Below are positions 43,232-51,001 of a stretch of DNA of 64,000 nt, one piece after another. This DNA is from Bacteroidales bacterium WCE2004 (GTDB taxonomy: Bacteria > Bacteroidota > Bacteroidia > Bacteroidales > UBA932). The position numbers were made by a program, and so were the translations under genes. The stretch lies in NCBI GenBank assembly GCA_900167895.1, contig FUZR01000001.1, positions 477,144 through 541,143 of the forward strand. Reading direction: 5' to 3'. Every line of letters begins with the position of its first letter. Position 1 is the first letter of the stretch. The notes beneath the pieces were generated by a model. That model made no database searches, was not told where the DNA came from, and worked only from the letters and a program-made list of their open reading frames with translations.

Positions 43232-45606
43232 CCCTTCTGTTCAACGTCTTCACGTCCATCGCCCAGACCTACCCCAACGGGCTCGCGACGGACAGCGTCG
43301 ACCCGCGTGCGGACGCGACCGTCCTCCGCGAGATCCGCCGGCGCCTCAACGACGTGCGGGAGAAAGAGAAGCGCCCCATCGTGGCGCTCGTGCTCTCCGG
43401 CGGCGGCGCGAAAGGAGCCGCCCAGGTGGGCGCATTGAAGTATATTGAAGAACTGGGCATCCCCGTCGACTTCGTCTGCGGCACGAGCATCGGCGGCCTG
43501 GTCGGCGGCTTCTACGCCATGGGCTACCGCGCCGCCGACCTCGAAGAGCTCTTCCGCTCGCAGGACTGGAGCGTGATGCTGACCGACCGCATCCCGTCGG
43601 AATACATCCCCTACACCACCAAGATGGACCAGGCCACGTACCTGCTGACGTTCCCGTTCCACTACCCCTGCTCGAGCGACGGCTCGGAGGTCAGCTACAC
43701 CCTGCACGACAACCGCGGGCGTGACCTGCGCAGCGTGTCCGCGGAGCGGGGCGGCGCAGGGAGCCTGGCGGCGTCGCTGCCGGCGGGCTACGCCTACGGC
43801 TACAACGTCAACAACCTGCTTTCCAGTATGTCCGTGGGCTATCAGGACAGCATCTCGTTCGCGAAGCTGCCGCTTCCGTTCATGTGCGTGGCGGGCGACG
43901 TAGTCAGCGCCCGCGCCAAGTACTGGGGCAACGGCAGCATCACCACGGCGATGCGTTCGACGATGTCCATCCCGGGCCTCTTCAACCCGGTCCGCACGCA
44001 TGGGATGGTGCTCGTGGACGGCGGCGTGCGCAACAATTTCCCGACCGACATCGCCAAGGCGGTCGGGGCCGACTACCTGATCGGCATCGAGCTCTCCGAC
44101 GCTTCGCCGGAATTCTCCGACATCAACAACATCGGCGACATCCTCGGGCAGTTCATCACGATGCTCGGCACGGACTCCTTTGCCAAGAACGTGGGCAAGA
44201 GCGACGTCTTCATCAAGCCCAGCATCGGCGAATACAATATGCTCAGCTTCAACGCAGAAGCTGTCGACTCGATGCTCGTCCGCGGGTACCGGGCGGCGGA
44301 GGCGCAGCGCGCCGGGCTGCTCGCGATCCGCGAGCGCACCGGGCGCGCCAGGCCCGCCGCCGGACCCCGGGCCACGGATATCTCCAAGACCCCGGTCCGC
44401 ATCACCGGCATCGAGTTCAGCGGCGTGAGCGCGAAGGAGGCAGTCCGCCTCGCGCGCATCGCGGCGCTGGACATCACGGCGCCGCTCGACAAGGCCACCA
44501 TCGACGCCGCGATGAACCGCCTCCAGGCGACCGGCGCCCTGGAGTCGGTCACCTATTCCCTCTACGGCAACCACGAGCCCTATCACCTGGTCTTCCACTG
44601 CAGCCCGGCTCCGGTCCACGACTTCTCGCTGGGCCTGCGCGCCGACACGGAAGAAGGCGCCGCGGTGCTGATCGGCGTCGGCCTCGGCACCCGACGGCTG
44701 TCGGGCTCCAAGGTCGACCTCCGCGCCCGCATCGCGCAGAACCTCAAGTTCTCCGCCCATTACTCCCTCGACATGGCCAACCTGCCGACCCTCAATGTCA
44801 CGGCCGCCATGGAGCGCTACCGCGGCCATCTCGCGGACAACGGCGTCCGCTACGACATGGCCTACCGCGCCCACCACGAGGACTTCTACCTCTCCGGCCT
44901 GGACTGGACCCGGCTCGACATCCGCGCCGGCGTCACCAACCACGGCTACATCATCTCGCCGGACACCTACTTCGGCAAACTGCTGGACTCGGAGCACATC
45001 CCCCTAGTCGCGGACTATCTCGGGACTTACCTGCGGGGCAATCTCTATACCCTCGACAACTACTACTTCCCCACCCGGGGCATCTCCCTCTCCTGGCGCG
45101 CGCTCTACGACTTCCTGAGCCCGACGACGCGCGAATTCAGTCCGATCCTCACCGGCTGCCTGGACTTCCGCGCCGCCATCCCGGCGGGCAAGAACCTGAC
45201 CTTCATCCCTGACCTGCGCCTGCGCACGATCTCGCACTTCGGCGAGGAAGTGATCGACGGCGTCTCGCACACCAACTTCGTCGGCGGTATGCTGCCTGCC
45301 CGCTGCGCCGAGGACCAGCTCCCGTTCTTCGGGCTCAACGACATCGTCGCCACGGGTGACTACCTGATCGACGCCGTCGCCACGCTCCGCTGGAATCCCC
45401 TCAGCAGCCTCTATGTCAGCGCGATGGGCGGCTTCCTGATCCACGACAATTCCATCGGGGCGCTGTTCAGCCACCCGATTTTCGACACCTGGGCCCTCGG
45501 CGCCGAAGCGGCCTACAACACCATCGCGGGCCCCGTCCGCGCCAGCTTCCACTGGTCCAACACGCAGGGCTGGGGCGCCCACCTCTCCTTCGGATTCGAC
45601 TTCTAG
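43150..45606 (+). CDS. Patatin-like phospholipase with surface-antigen β-barrel
   Basis: An exported protein of about 818 residues. The best start is the ATG at 43150, giving a basic N region and a hydrophobic stretch (TALCCAIALLFNVFTSIAQ); this overlaps rlmN by about 80 bp. The patatin domain (about 65-300) has the oxyanion motif SGGGAKGAAQVG, the nucleophile GTSIGG and the catalytic Asp in VLVDGGVRNNFP. A POTRA-like segment (about 400-490) and a C-terminal Bac_surface_Ag barrel ending SFGFDF follow. This is the PlpD-type autotransported phospholipase layout: the barrel sits in the outer membrane and the lipase is passed outward or held in the periplasm. Confidence 0.88.
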   Translation: MHDPFFARRRHPGSLRDARRTALCCAIALLFNVFTSIAQTYPNGLATDSVDPRADATVLREIRRRLNDVREKEKRPIVALVLSGGGAKGAAQVGALKYIEELGIPVDFVCGTSIGGLVGGFYAMGYRAADLEELFRSQDWSVMLTDRIPSEYIPYTTKMDQATYLLTFPFHYPCSSDGSEVSYTLHDNRGRDLRSVSAERGGAGSLAASLPAGYAYGYNVNNLLSSMSVGYQDSISFAKLPLPFMCVAGDVVSARAKYWGNGSITTAMRSTMSIPGLFNPVRTHGMVLVDGGVRNNFPTDIAKAVGADYLIGIELSDASPEFSDINNIGDILGQFITMLGTDSFAKNVGKSDVFIKPSIGEYNMLSFNAEAVDSMLVRGYRAAEAQRAGLLAIRERTGRARPAAGPRATDISKTPVRITGIEFSGVSAKEAVRLARIAALDITAPLDKATIDAAMNRLQATGALESVTYSLYGNHEPYHLVFHCSPAPVHDFSLGLRADTEEGAAVLIGVGLGTRRLSGSKVDLRARIAQNLKFSAHYSLDMANLPTLNVTAAMERYRGHLADNGVRYDMAYRAHHEDFYLSGLDWTRLDIRAGVTNHGYIISPDTYFGKLLDSEHIPLVADYLGTYLRGNLYTLDNYYFPTRGISLSWRALYDFLSPTTREFSPILTGCLDFRAAIPAGKNLTFIPDLRLRTISHFGEEVIDGVSHTNFVGGMLPARCAEDQLPFFGLNDIVATGDYLIDAVATLRWNPLSSLYVSAMGGFLIHDNSIGALFSHPIFDTWALGAEAAYNTIAGPVRASFHWSNTQGWGAHLSFGFDF

Positions 45607-45612
45607 GCGGCT

Positions 45613-46122
45613 ATGGACGAACGGGAGAAGAAAGTCTTCGACGCGCTTTCCGCGCAATGCGCGAAACGGGAATATTGCACCGCCGACATCCGGCGGAAAG
45701 CCCTCGAGCGGCTCGAGTGGGATGCGGCGGCGGCCGAGGCGGTCGTCGCGGCCCTCGCGAGCGAGGGCTACGTCGACGACGCCCGCTACGCCGCCGCCTT
45801 CGCCCGCGAAAAGTCCGCCCTCTCGGGCTGGGGCCCCGTCAAGATCCGCACGGCGCTCCTCGCCCGCGGCATCTCGCGCGAGGTCGCGCTCGACGCCCTC
45901 GGCGAGATCGACCCCGAGCGCGCCGCCGCCAAGCTCGAGAAAGTCCTCGATGCCAAGTGGCGCACCCTCCGCGACGACCCCCAGGGCCGCCTCAAGCTCA
46001 TCCGCTTCGCCCTCTCCCGCGGCTACGACTACGAACCCCTCCGTCCCCTCCTCTCCCGCCTCACCGCCCCCTCCGACTCCCCCGACGATCCCAACCCCGA
46101 CGATTCCACTTTCGACAACTAG
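45613..46122 (+). CDS. recX: RecX-family regulatory protein
   Basis: A 169-residue protein made of helical three-helix repeats. EGYVDDARYAAAFAREKSALSGWGPVKIRTALLARG is the typical RecX core (no more than key residues are meaningful: D-D-R-Y-A, G...KI...L...G). RecX binds RecA filaments and limits their activity. Here it follows the patatin gene by 6 bp and not recA, which lies on the other strand at 40207-41235. The C-terminal 25 residues are Pro/Asp-rich and not conserved. Size fits the family. Confidence 0.85.
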   Translation: MDEREKKVFDALSAQCAKREYCTADIRRKALERLEWDAAAAEAVVAALASEGYVDDARYAAAFAREKSALSGWGPVKIRTALLARGISREVALDALGEIDPERAAAKLEKVLDAKWRTLRDDPQGRLKLIRFALSRGYDYEPLRPLLSRLTAPSDSPDDPNPDDSTFDN

Positions 46123-46319
46123 CCCCGTCTCCCCCCTTCCCCGACGAGTAATCCATCCCCCCGACACCTTCCACAACACCCCATCCCCCCGACACGCCCG
46201 ACACCTCCGACCTCTCTGCTGGCTGTTTTTTATAACTGATTGATAGCCAAGTCTGTACGCAGAGCGACTGGCCAAAAATTTTGCCCGTCAAATCACCTTT
46301 AAAGCTGACAATCAACTAC
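46123..46319. other. Intergenic: C-rich tract and degenerate element-like sequence
   Basis: 46123-46205 is very C-rich with CCCCGACAC units. From 46206 the sequence resembles parts of elements A and B: GGCTGTTTTTTATAA, GATAGCCA, GCGACTGG, CTGACAATCA and, at 46310-46330, AACTACTTAACGAAAACGG, which runs into the 3' end of the transposase gene. An inverted version of that last motif lies 5' of the same gene (AACTATTTAACAAAAACGG, minus strand, near 47255-47275). It looks like the end of a REP-like transposable unit. Confidence 0.45.
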
Positions 46320-47249
46320 TTAACGAAAACGGCTTTCCTCCCGATGCAGGAACCGCGCGACTTGCCAGGGCGTCGCGCCCGTATGTTGCATCAGGAATGA
46401 CGCCAACTTCATCTGCCGCTCTTCCGGCAGGTGTAGAAACGGCATTCCTGCTCCCATCAGGCCGTGCTTCTCAACAATGGCGCACATCTCCCTGTAAGGG
46501 ACATCCGAGTATGGATCAAACTCCTCCCCGACATCAAACTCCTTTCCCGTCGTCAGTTCCGTCGCTTTGATCATTTGGGGAATGCTGCCGAACAAATCCT
46601 CACATGCCCGGCGGTCGAAAAAGAAGTATAGCTGAATGATAAAATCCGTCAACTGCTCCCGCTCGACAGCATTCAGTTCTGCAAATACGCGATGCAACAT
46701 CTTGTATCCCAGATAGCGTCCAGCCCGGAATTCATGCTCAACAAGATGTATCGCATCTACCAGTTGTTTCCGACTGTATCGGATAAACGGTCGCTTTGAG
46801 AAAGGATAATCATTCTCATAATAGGCCAGGAAATTCCACCGGTCCTCCTGCGCCCGTTGAACCAGTTTCTTCTCAACGGGATTATTGAAAATGTATACCA
46901 TACAGGACCTTCTCTCTTTGTCGCTCCGCTTGGGTGCACTCCCATAAGGTCTTTCAAACAGAGAACCTGAACGGCCGACCTCACGATTATACTCTTTTGC
47001 AAAGATTGACGAGAGGTCATGCTCATATTCAGACAGTTGCACGATATCTTCCGGGAAAGCCCCTTCGTGAACATGCGTATACATATGGCTTGTTCCGAGA
47101 ACCCGCAATCTATATCTTCTGGATAAGACTGATTGCATTGTAAAGTAGACAATATGGTCTTCCTTACGATAGAACAATACGCCCCTGTCGCGGGTAATCT
47201 TGTATACATGTTGAAGTGCATCTTGAGCAGTTTTTCTTTTCCCTTTCAT
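46320..47249 (-). CDS. HUH transposase of the Y1 / REP-associated (RAYT-like) type
   Basis: A 309-residue protein. The HUH metal motif is HVH at residues 59-61 (SHMYTHVHEGA). The likely catalytic tyrosine is Tyr119 in VYIFNNPVEKKLV, equivalent to the YI..NPV block of REP-associated tyrosine transposases. EYNREVGRSGSLFERPYGS also fits the family. A C-terminal extension (about 180-309) is longer than in E. coli RAYT and is unassigned; Bacteroidetes relatives often carry it. Codon use is less GC-biased than neighbours. Inverted AACTAYTTAACRAAAACGG motifs flank the gene, and related sequence recurs in elements A and B, so it may mobilise them. Confidence 0.75.
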   Translation of the reverse strand: MKGKRKTAQDALQHVYKITRDRGVLFYRKEDHIVYFTMQSVLSRRYRLRVLGTSHMYTHVHEGAFPEDIVQLSEYEHDLSSIFAKEYNREVGRSGSLFERPYGSAPKRSDKERRSCMVYIFNNPVEKKLVQRAQEDRWNFLAYYENDYPFSKRPFIRYSRKQLVDAIHLVEHEFRAGRYLGYKMLHRVFAELNAVEREQLTDFIIQLYFFFDRRACEDLFGSIPQMIKATELTTGKEFDVGEEFDPYSDVPYREMCAIVEKHGLMGAGMPFLHLPEERQMKLASFLMQHTGATPWQVARFLHREESRFR

Positions 47250-47407
47250 ATGTTTTCCGTTTTTGTTAAATAGTTATCGTTTAGCGACTTATCATTTTAC
47301 ACGTAACGGTTTTCCGGTACGTGTATTCTCGTATCCATTTATCGATGAGCAAGTTGCAAAAAACAGCAAATCGAGTAAGGAGCTTTTGCATCTGGAGAGG
47401 GCCAGGA
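47250..47407. other. Short intergenic region 5' of the transposase
   Basis: Contains, on the minus strand just before the transposase ATG, AACTATTTAACAAAAACGG, the inverted partner of the 46310-46330 motif, and a palindromic TACGTGT/ACACGTA pair near 47300-47325. No gene was seen. The helix-hairpin-helix gene ends at 47408. Confidence 0.45.
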
Positions 47408-48451
47408 TCAGGGCGGGGAGAGGCGGCAGCGGGCGAGGCGGGAGGCATCTTCCGGAGGAAGGATGCCCGCCTCGCCGAGCGCCGCCACGGTCCAGCCCTC
47501 GCGCGGCGTGTGGTCGCGGAAGAGGACGATGGAGCGGGCGGCCTGCGCCGAACGGATGTAGGGGTGCAGGCGGAGCGAATCGGCGGGCAGCGACCACAGC
47601 GCGAAGGGCGCGGGCGGCGAGCAGAAGACCAGGTCGCTGAGCGCGTCGTATTTCTCCCGGTCGAAACGGTAGATGTCCATCAGCTGCTCCGGGTAGGAAT
47701 AGCCGCCCAGCTCGGCGCGGTAGCTGACGATGCGCGCGGCGAACCACGGCCCGATGCCCGGCAGGGCGTCGAGGGCCGCGGAGTCAGCGCGGTTCAGGTC
47801 CACTTTCGGAATGTCGATGAAGCGTTCGAGCCGCCGGAAGACGGAGTCGGCGACGACGAACGATCTGGCGAAGTCCGCCTTGCGGCGAAAACGCCCGCCC
47901 TTCGCGCGGTAATTGTCGATCGCGCGCGCCTGCTTCTCGCTGAAACCCAGGCGGATGAGGTCTTCAACCGAAACGGTGTTGGGGTTGAAGCGGAAGCTCT
48001 CCACGCGCCGCGTCGCCCGGCGGTACGCCTCCGCCCGCGGCGAGTGGGGCGCGTTCCGCCGCTCGATCCTGACCGGTTCGGGAGTCGACTCGCCAGCCCG
48101 TAGCCAGCGAGCTGGCTTGCCCTCTAACCCCGGTGCTCCCCTGTCAGGGGACATTTTCTCTTCGAGGCGGCTTCGTAAGAGGGAGGGGCCCGCTTCCGCA
48201 GGAAGTGGGAGGGGTCCGGCGGAATCGCCGGACGGCTGGCGAGTCGAGCTCCCGACCGGAGAGTAATCTGCTGGAAGATAGACATACACCGTGTCGGGGC
48301 GGTCGCGGTTTGCGGCCAGCTTCAGGCCGGCGGCGCGCGTTACGAAAAGGGCCGTCTGGTAGCCCAGAATGAGGAAAGCCAGCGCGATGGCGCCGACCTT
48401 GAACGAAGCCGCCGTCGGGCGGACGCGTCTGTTTTGGGTATCGTCCTTCAT
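47408..48451 (-). CDS. Helix-hairpin-helix membrane-anchored protein, ComEA-like
   Basis: A 347-residue protein with one N-terminal transmembrane segment (about 18-40, FKVGAIALAFLILGYQTALF) and three HhH-type regions: about 155-200 (VEDLIRLGFSEKQARAI), about 217-262 (DLNRADSAALDALPGIGPWF) and about 290-340. HhH pairs bind the DNA backbone without sequence preference, and ComEA uses them to hold incoming DNA in the periplasm. A role in DNA uptake is possible but no other competence genes are nearby. Residues about 67-124 are Pro/Arg-rich and come from an inserted palindromic element (48080-48253). The ATG at 48451 is chosen just after the rsmI terminator. Confidence 0.75.
   Translation of the reverse strand: MKDDTQNRRVRPTAASFKVGAIALAFLILGYQTALFVTRAAGLKLAANRDRPDTVYVYLPADYSPVGSSTRQPSGDSAGPLPLPAEAGPSLLRSRLEEKMSPDRGAPGLEGKPARWLRAGESTPEPVRIERRNAPHSPRAEAYRRATRRVESFRFNPNTVSVEDLIRLGFSEKQARAIDNYRAKGGRFRRKADFARSFVVADSVFRRLERFIDIPKVDLNRADSAALDALPGIGPWFAARIVSYRAELGGYSYPEQLMDIYRFDREKYDALSDLVFCSPPAPFALWSLPADSLRLHPYIRSAQAARSIVLFRDHTPREGWTVAALGEAGILPPEDASRLARCRLSPP
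48080..48253. mobile_element. MITE-like insertion inside the HhH gene (174 bp, in frame)
   Basis: The ends are inverted repeats: GGGAGTCGACTCGCCAGCC (48080-48098) and, inverted, GGGAGCTCGACTCGCCAGCC (48253-48234), differing by one base. Inside are smaller palindromes, such as AGCCAG/CTGGCT near 48102-48117 and TCCGGCG/CGCCGGA near 48215-48232. GACCGG occurs at both flanks, possibly a target duplication. The length is 58 codons exactly and the frame stays open, so it adds 58 residues to the protein. No transposase is encoded. Confidence 0.7.
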
Positions 48452-48473
48452 AGTCACCCGTGAAGATGGCGAC

Positions 48474-48503
48474 AAAAAAACGTCCCGCCAAGAAAGTGGG
48501 ACG
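48474..48503 (-). terminator. Intrinsic terminator after rsmI
   Basis: On the minus strand the stem CGTCCCAC...GCGGGACG (48503-48481) is followed by seven T (48480-48474), a typical Rho-independent terminator between rsmI and the HhH gene. Confidence 0.8.
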
Positions 48504-48548
48504 AATGACGGAAATTAAAAATACGATTCTTACAGGCGGCGGCCGGCG

Positions 48549-49283
48549 CTAGTCCGCATCCTTGTATTTGTTGCGGTGCTCGCGGGGCGCGTCGTCGCGC
48601 CGGCCGCCCACGACCACCACGATTTCGCCCTTGGGCTCCACCTCCTGGAAATGCGCCAGCACCTCCGCGAGGCTGCCCCGGACGTGCTCCTCGTGCAGCT
48701 TGGAGATCTCGCGCGCGACGGAGCACGGCCGCTCCGGGCCGAAGGCCTCCGCGAGCTGCTCCAGCGTTTTCACGAGTCGCCGCGGCGACTCGTAGAAAAC
48801 CATCGTGCGCGGCTCCGCCGCCAGCGCCGTCAGCAGCGTCGCGCGCCCCTTCTTCTGCGGCAGGAAGCCCTCGAAGCAGAAGCGGTCGCACGGCAGCCCG
48901 GACGACACGATCGCCGGGATGCAGGCCGTGGCGCCCGGCAACGTCTGGACGGGGATCCCCTCCTCCGCGCAGGTCCGCGCCAGCAGGAAGCCCGGATCAG
49001 AGATCCCGGGCGTCCCTGCGTCGCTCACCAGCGCGACGCTGGCCCCCGCCAGGATCCGGTCGCGGATCATCGCGACGGTCTGGTGTTCGTTGAACTTGTG
49101 ATGCGAGAGGAGCTGCTTGCCGCGGATGTCGAAGTGCTGCAGCAGGACGGACGTCGTGCGGGTGTCTTCGGCCAGGATCAGGTCGGCCTCCTTCAGCACC
49201 TGGACGGCCCTGAAGGTCATGTCTTCGAGGTTGCCGACAGGCGTCGGCACGATGTATAAAATTCCTGCGGGGCTCATCTCCAT
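48549..49283 (-). CDS. rsmI: 16S rRNA (cytidine-1402-2'-O)-methyltransferase RsmI
   Basis: A protein of about 244 residues of the tetrapyrrole-methylase fold that 2'-O-methylates C1402 in the ribosomal decoding centre. Seen: LYIVPTPVGNLEDMTFRA, AEDTRTT, LVSDAGTPGISDPG, LPGATACIPAIVSSGLP, FEGFLPQKKG and FYESPRRL, all typical. The start is the ATG at 49283 or the one at 49277 (MSPAGILYIVP); a longer frame to 49334 is unlikely because it enters the tdk promoter region. The gene is divergent from tdk. Confidence 0.93.
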   Translation of the reverse strand: MEMSPAGILYIVPTPVGNLEDMTFRAVQVLKEADLILAEDTRTTSVLLQHFDIRGKQLLSHHKFNEHQTVAMIRDRILAGASVALVSDAGTPGISDPGFLLARTCAEEGIPVQTLPGATACIPAIVSSGLPCDRFCFEGFLPQKKGRATLLTALAAEPRTMVFYESPRRLVKTLEQLAEAFGPERPCSVAREISKLHEEHVRGSLAEVLAHFQEVEPKGEIVVVVGGRRDDAPREHRNKYKDAD

Positions 49284-49298
49284 CCGGCAATTAATTGC

Positions 49299-49306
49299 TA
49301 TCTTTG
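49299..49306 (+). promoter_or_regulatory. -7 promoter element of tdk
   Basis: TATCTTTG matches TAnnTTTG, 27 bp before the tdk ATG at 49334. It lies in the short divergent gap with rsmI. Confidence 0.6.
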
Positions 49307-49333
49307 TAGGACTAGCAACCACAAATTTAAGCA

Positions 49334-49909
49334 ATGTTTTCCGAGAATCATAGAAAATCCGGCTGCATCGAGGTCGTCTGCGGCTCCATGTTCTCCGGCA
49401 AGACCGAAGAACTCATCCGCCGGCTCCGCCGCGCCCAGTTCGCCAACCAGAAGATCGCCCTCTTCAAGCCGACCGTCGACAACAGGTATTCCGACGTGGA
49501 AGTAGTCTCCCACGATTTCCATAAACTCACCTCCACCCCCATCAAGGACCCCGCCGACATGCTCAAGGTCGGTCCCGAGGTCAAGGTCGTGGGCGTGGAC
49601 GAGGCCCAGTTTTTCGACGACTCGCTCGTCGATGTCTGCCAGGCCCTCGCCAACCGCGGCGTGCGCGTCATCGTGGCAGGCCTCGATATGGACTATCTCG
49701 GCCAGCCCTTCGGCCCGATGCCGCGCCTGATGGCCGTGGCGGAGGACGTCCAGAAGGTCCACGCCATCTGCGTCAAGTGCGGCGCGCTCGCCACCTTCTC
49801 CCACCGCCTCAGCAAGAGCCAGGACCTCGTCCTGCTCGGCGAGAAAGACATCTACGAGCCCCTCTGCCGCGACTGCTTCAACACAGCCCGCGCCGCGGAG
49901 GAGAAATGA
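49334..49909 (+). CDS. tdk: Thymidine kinase (type II)
   Basis: A 191-residue salvage enzyme phosphorylating thymidine. P-loop [15 protein letters not shown] (about 17-31), Walker-B-like [12 protein letters not shown] with catalytic Glu, the nucleoside-binding [13 protein letters not shown] and the structural zinc site CVKC...CRDC (about 148-182) are all present. The stop overlaps the start of the recombinase gene (ATGA). Salvage of deoxynucleosides would fit a cell that degrades external DNA, but tdk is widespread. Confidence 0.95.
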   Translation: MFSENHRKSGCIEVVCGSMFSGKTEELIRRLRRAQFANQKIALFKPTVDNRYSDVEVVSHDFHKLTSTPIKDPADMLKVGPEVKVVGVDEAQFFDDSLVDVCQALANRGVRVIVAGLDMDYLGQPFGPMPRLMAVAEDVQKVHAICVKCGALATFSHRLSKSQDLVLLGEKDIYEPLCRDCFNTARAAEEK

Positions 49910-50778
49910 CCCGCATCCTCCAGGACTACCGCTACTACCTGCGGATGGAGCGCAAGCTGTCGCCCAACACGGTGGCGGCCTACGGGCGCGACGTCGCAGA
50001 GTTCCTGCAGGCGGTGGAACTGGAGCCCCGCGCCGTCCGCTCCGAGGACATCGAACGCTACCTGAAGCAGCGGAAAGAATTAAGCAAACGCTCCCAGGCG
50101 CGCCTCCTGAGCGCCCTGCGCTCCTTCTTCGACTGGCTCGTGCTCGAAGGCGAACGCAAGGACAACCCCTGCGACCGCATCGACGCGCCCAAGCTCGGGC
50201 GCTACCTGCCGGAGGTCCTCTCCGTCGAGGAAGTCTGCGCCATCCTCGACTCCGTGGACGTCTCCTCCGGCGACTGGCGCGCCCTCCGCGACCGCGCCAT
50301 CCTCGAGATCCTCTACGGCTGCGGCCTGCGGGTCTCCGAGGCCTGCGGCCTGCTCATCTCGCACGTCTACCTCAAGGAAGGCTTCGTGCGCGTGGTCGGC
50401 AAGGGCGACAAAGAGCGCCTCGTGCCCCTCGGCGAGGTCGCGGCCGACGCCTTCGCGGCCTACCTCGCCGCCCGCCCCGCGCCCGCCGAGCCCGCCTTCG
50501 ACGACGTCGCCTTCCTCAACAAAAACGGCCGCCCGCTCAGCCGGGTGGCCATCTTCAACCTCGTCAAGCAGCAAGCGCTCATCGCAGGCGTCAACAAGGA
50601 AATCTCCCCCCACACCTTCCGCCACTCCTTCGCCACGCACCTCATCGAGCGCGGCGCCGACCTCCGCGTCGTCCAGGAAATGCTCGGCCACGAATCCATC
50701 CTCACCACCGAGATCTACACCCACATCGACACCGCCACCTGGCAGGCCGCCATCCTCGCGCACCATCCCCGGAAATAG
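49906..50778 (+). CDS. Tyrosine recombinase, XerD-type
   Basis: A 290-residue integrase-family protein. The N-terminal SAM-like domain (about 1-85, [20 protein letters not shown]) precedes the catalytic domain with the full RKHRH-Y set: Arg in [12 protein letters not shown], Lys in [23 protein letters not shown] (His and Arg), [15 protein letters not shown] (His and nucleophilic Tyr). Length and spacing match chromosomal XerC/XerD, which resolve dimers at dif, not mobile-element integrases. No dif-like site was looked for beyond the window. The ATG overlaps the tdk stop. Confidence 0.9.
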   Translation: MTRILQDYRYYLRMERKLSPNTVAAYGRDVAEFLQAVELEPRAVRSEDIERYLKQRKELSKRSQARLLSALRSFFDWLVLEGERKDNPCDRIDAPKLGRYLPEVLSVEEVCAILDSVDVSSGDWRALRDRAILEILYGCGLRVSEACGLLISHVYLKEGFVRVVGKGDKERLVPLGEVAADAFAAYLAARPAPAEPAFDDVAFLNKNGRPLSRVAIFNLVKQQALIAGVNKEISPHTFRHSFATHLIERGADLRVVQEMLGHESILTTEIYTHIDTATWQAAILAHHPRK

Positions 50779-50804
50779 GCCCGCTCCTTCCGTCGCCGGG
50801 CCCA

Positions 50805-50862
50805 GCCCGTCATGCCCGACCTGATCGGGCATCTCCTTCATTCCGAGCGCAGCGAAGAATCT
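50805..50862 (+). repeat. Dispersed repeat copy 2 with palindromic head
   Basis: ATGCCCGACCTGATCGGGCAT forms a hairpin (about 50812-50832) and is followed by TCATTCCGAGCGCAGCGAAG and AATCT at 50838-50862, the same repeat as at 18169. It lies between the recombinase gene and the AT-rich island and may mark the island's edge or act as a terminator. The rest of 50863-51001 holds no gene. Confidence 0.7.
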
Positions 50863-51001
50863 ATTCCCAAAAGAGAAGTCACCCAAAACCCCACCAAACA
50901 GAGATCTTTGGATTTTTGCGATATACCAACATAAAATGGCATAACATTCATTTGCTTAAAGCCCGGCTAGCCCTGAGTTAATAAATTCACGGCTATTCTC
51001 T

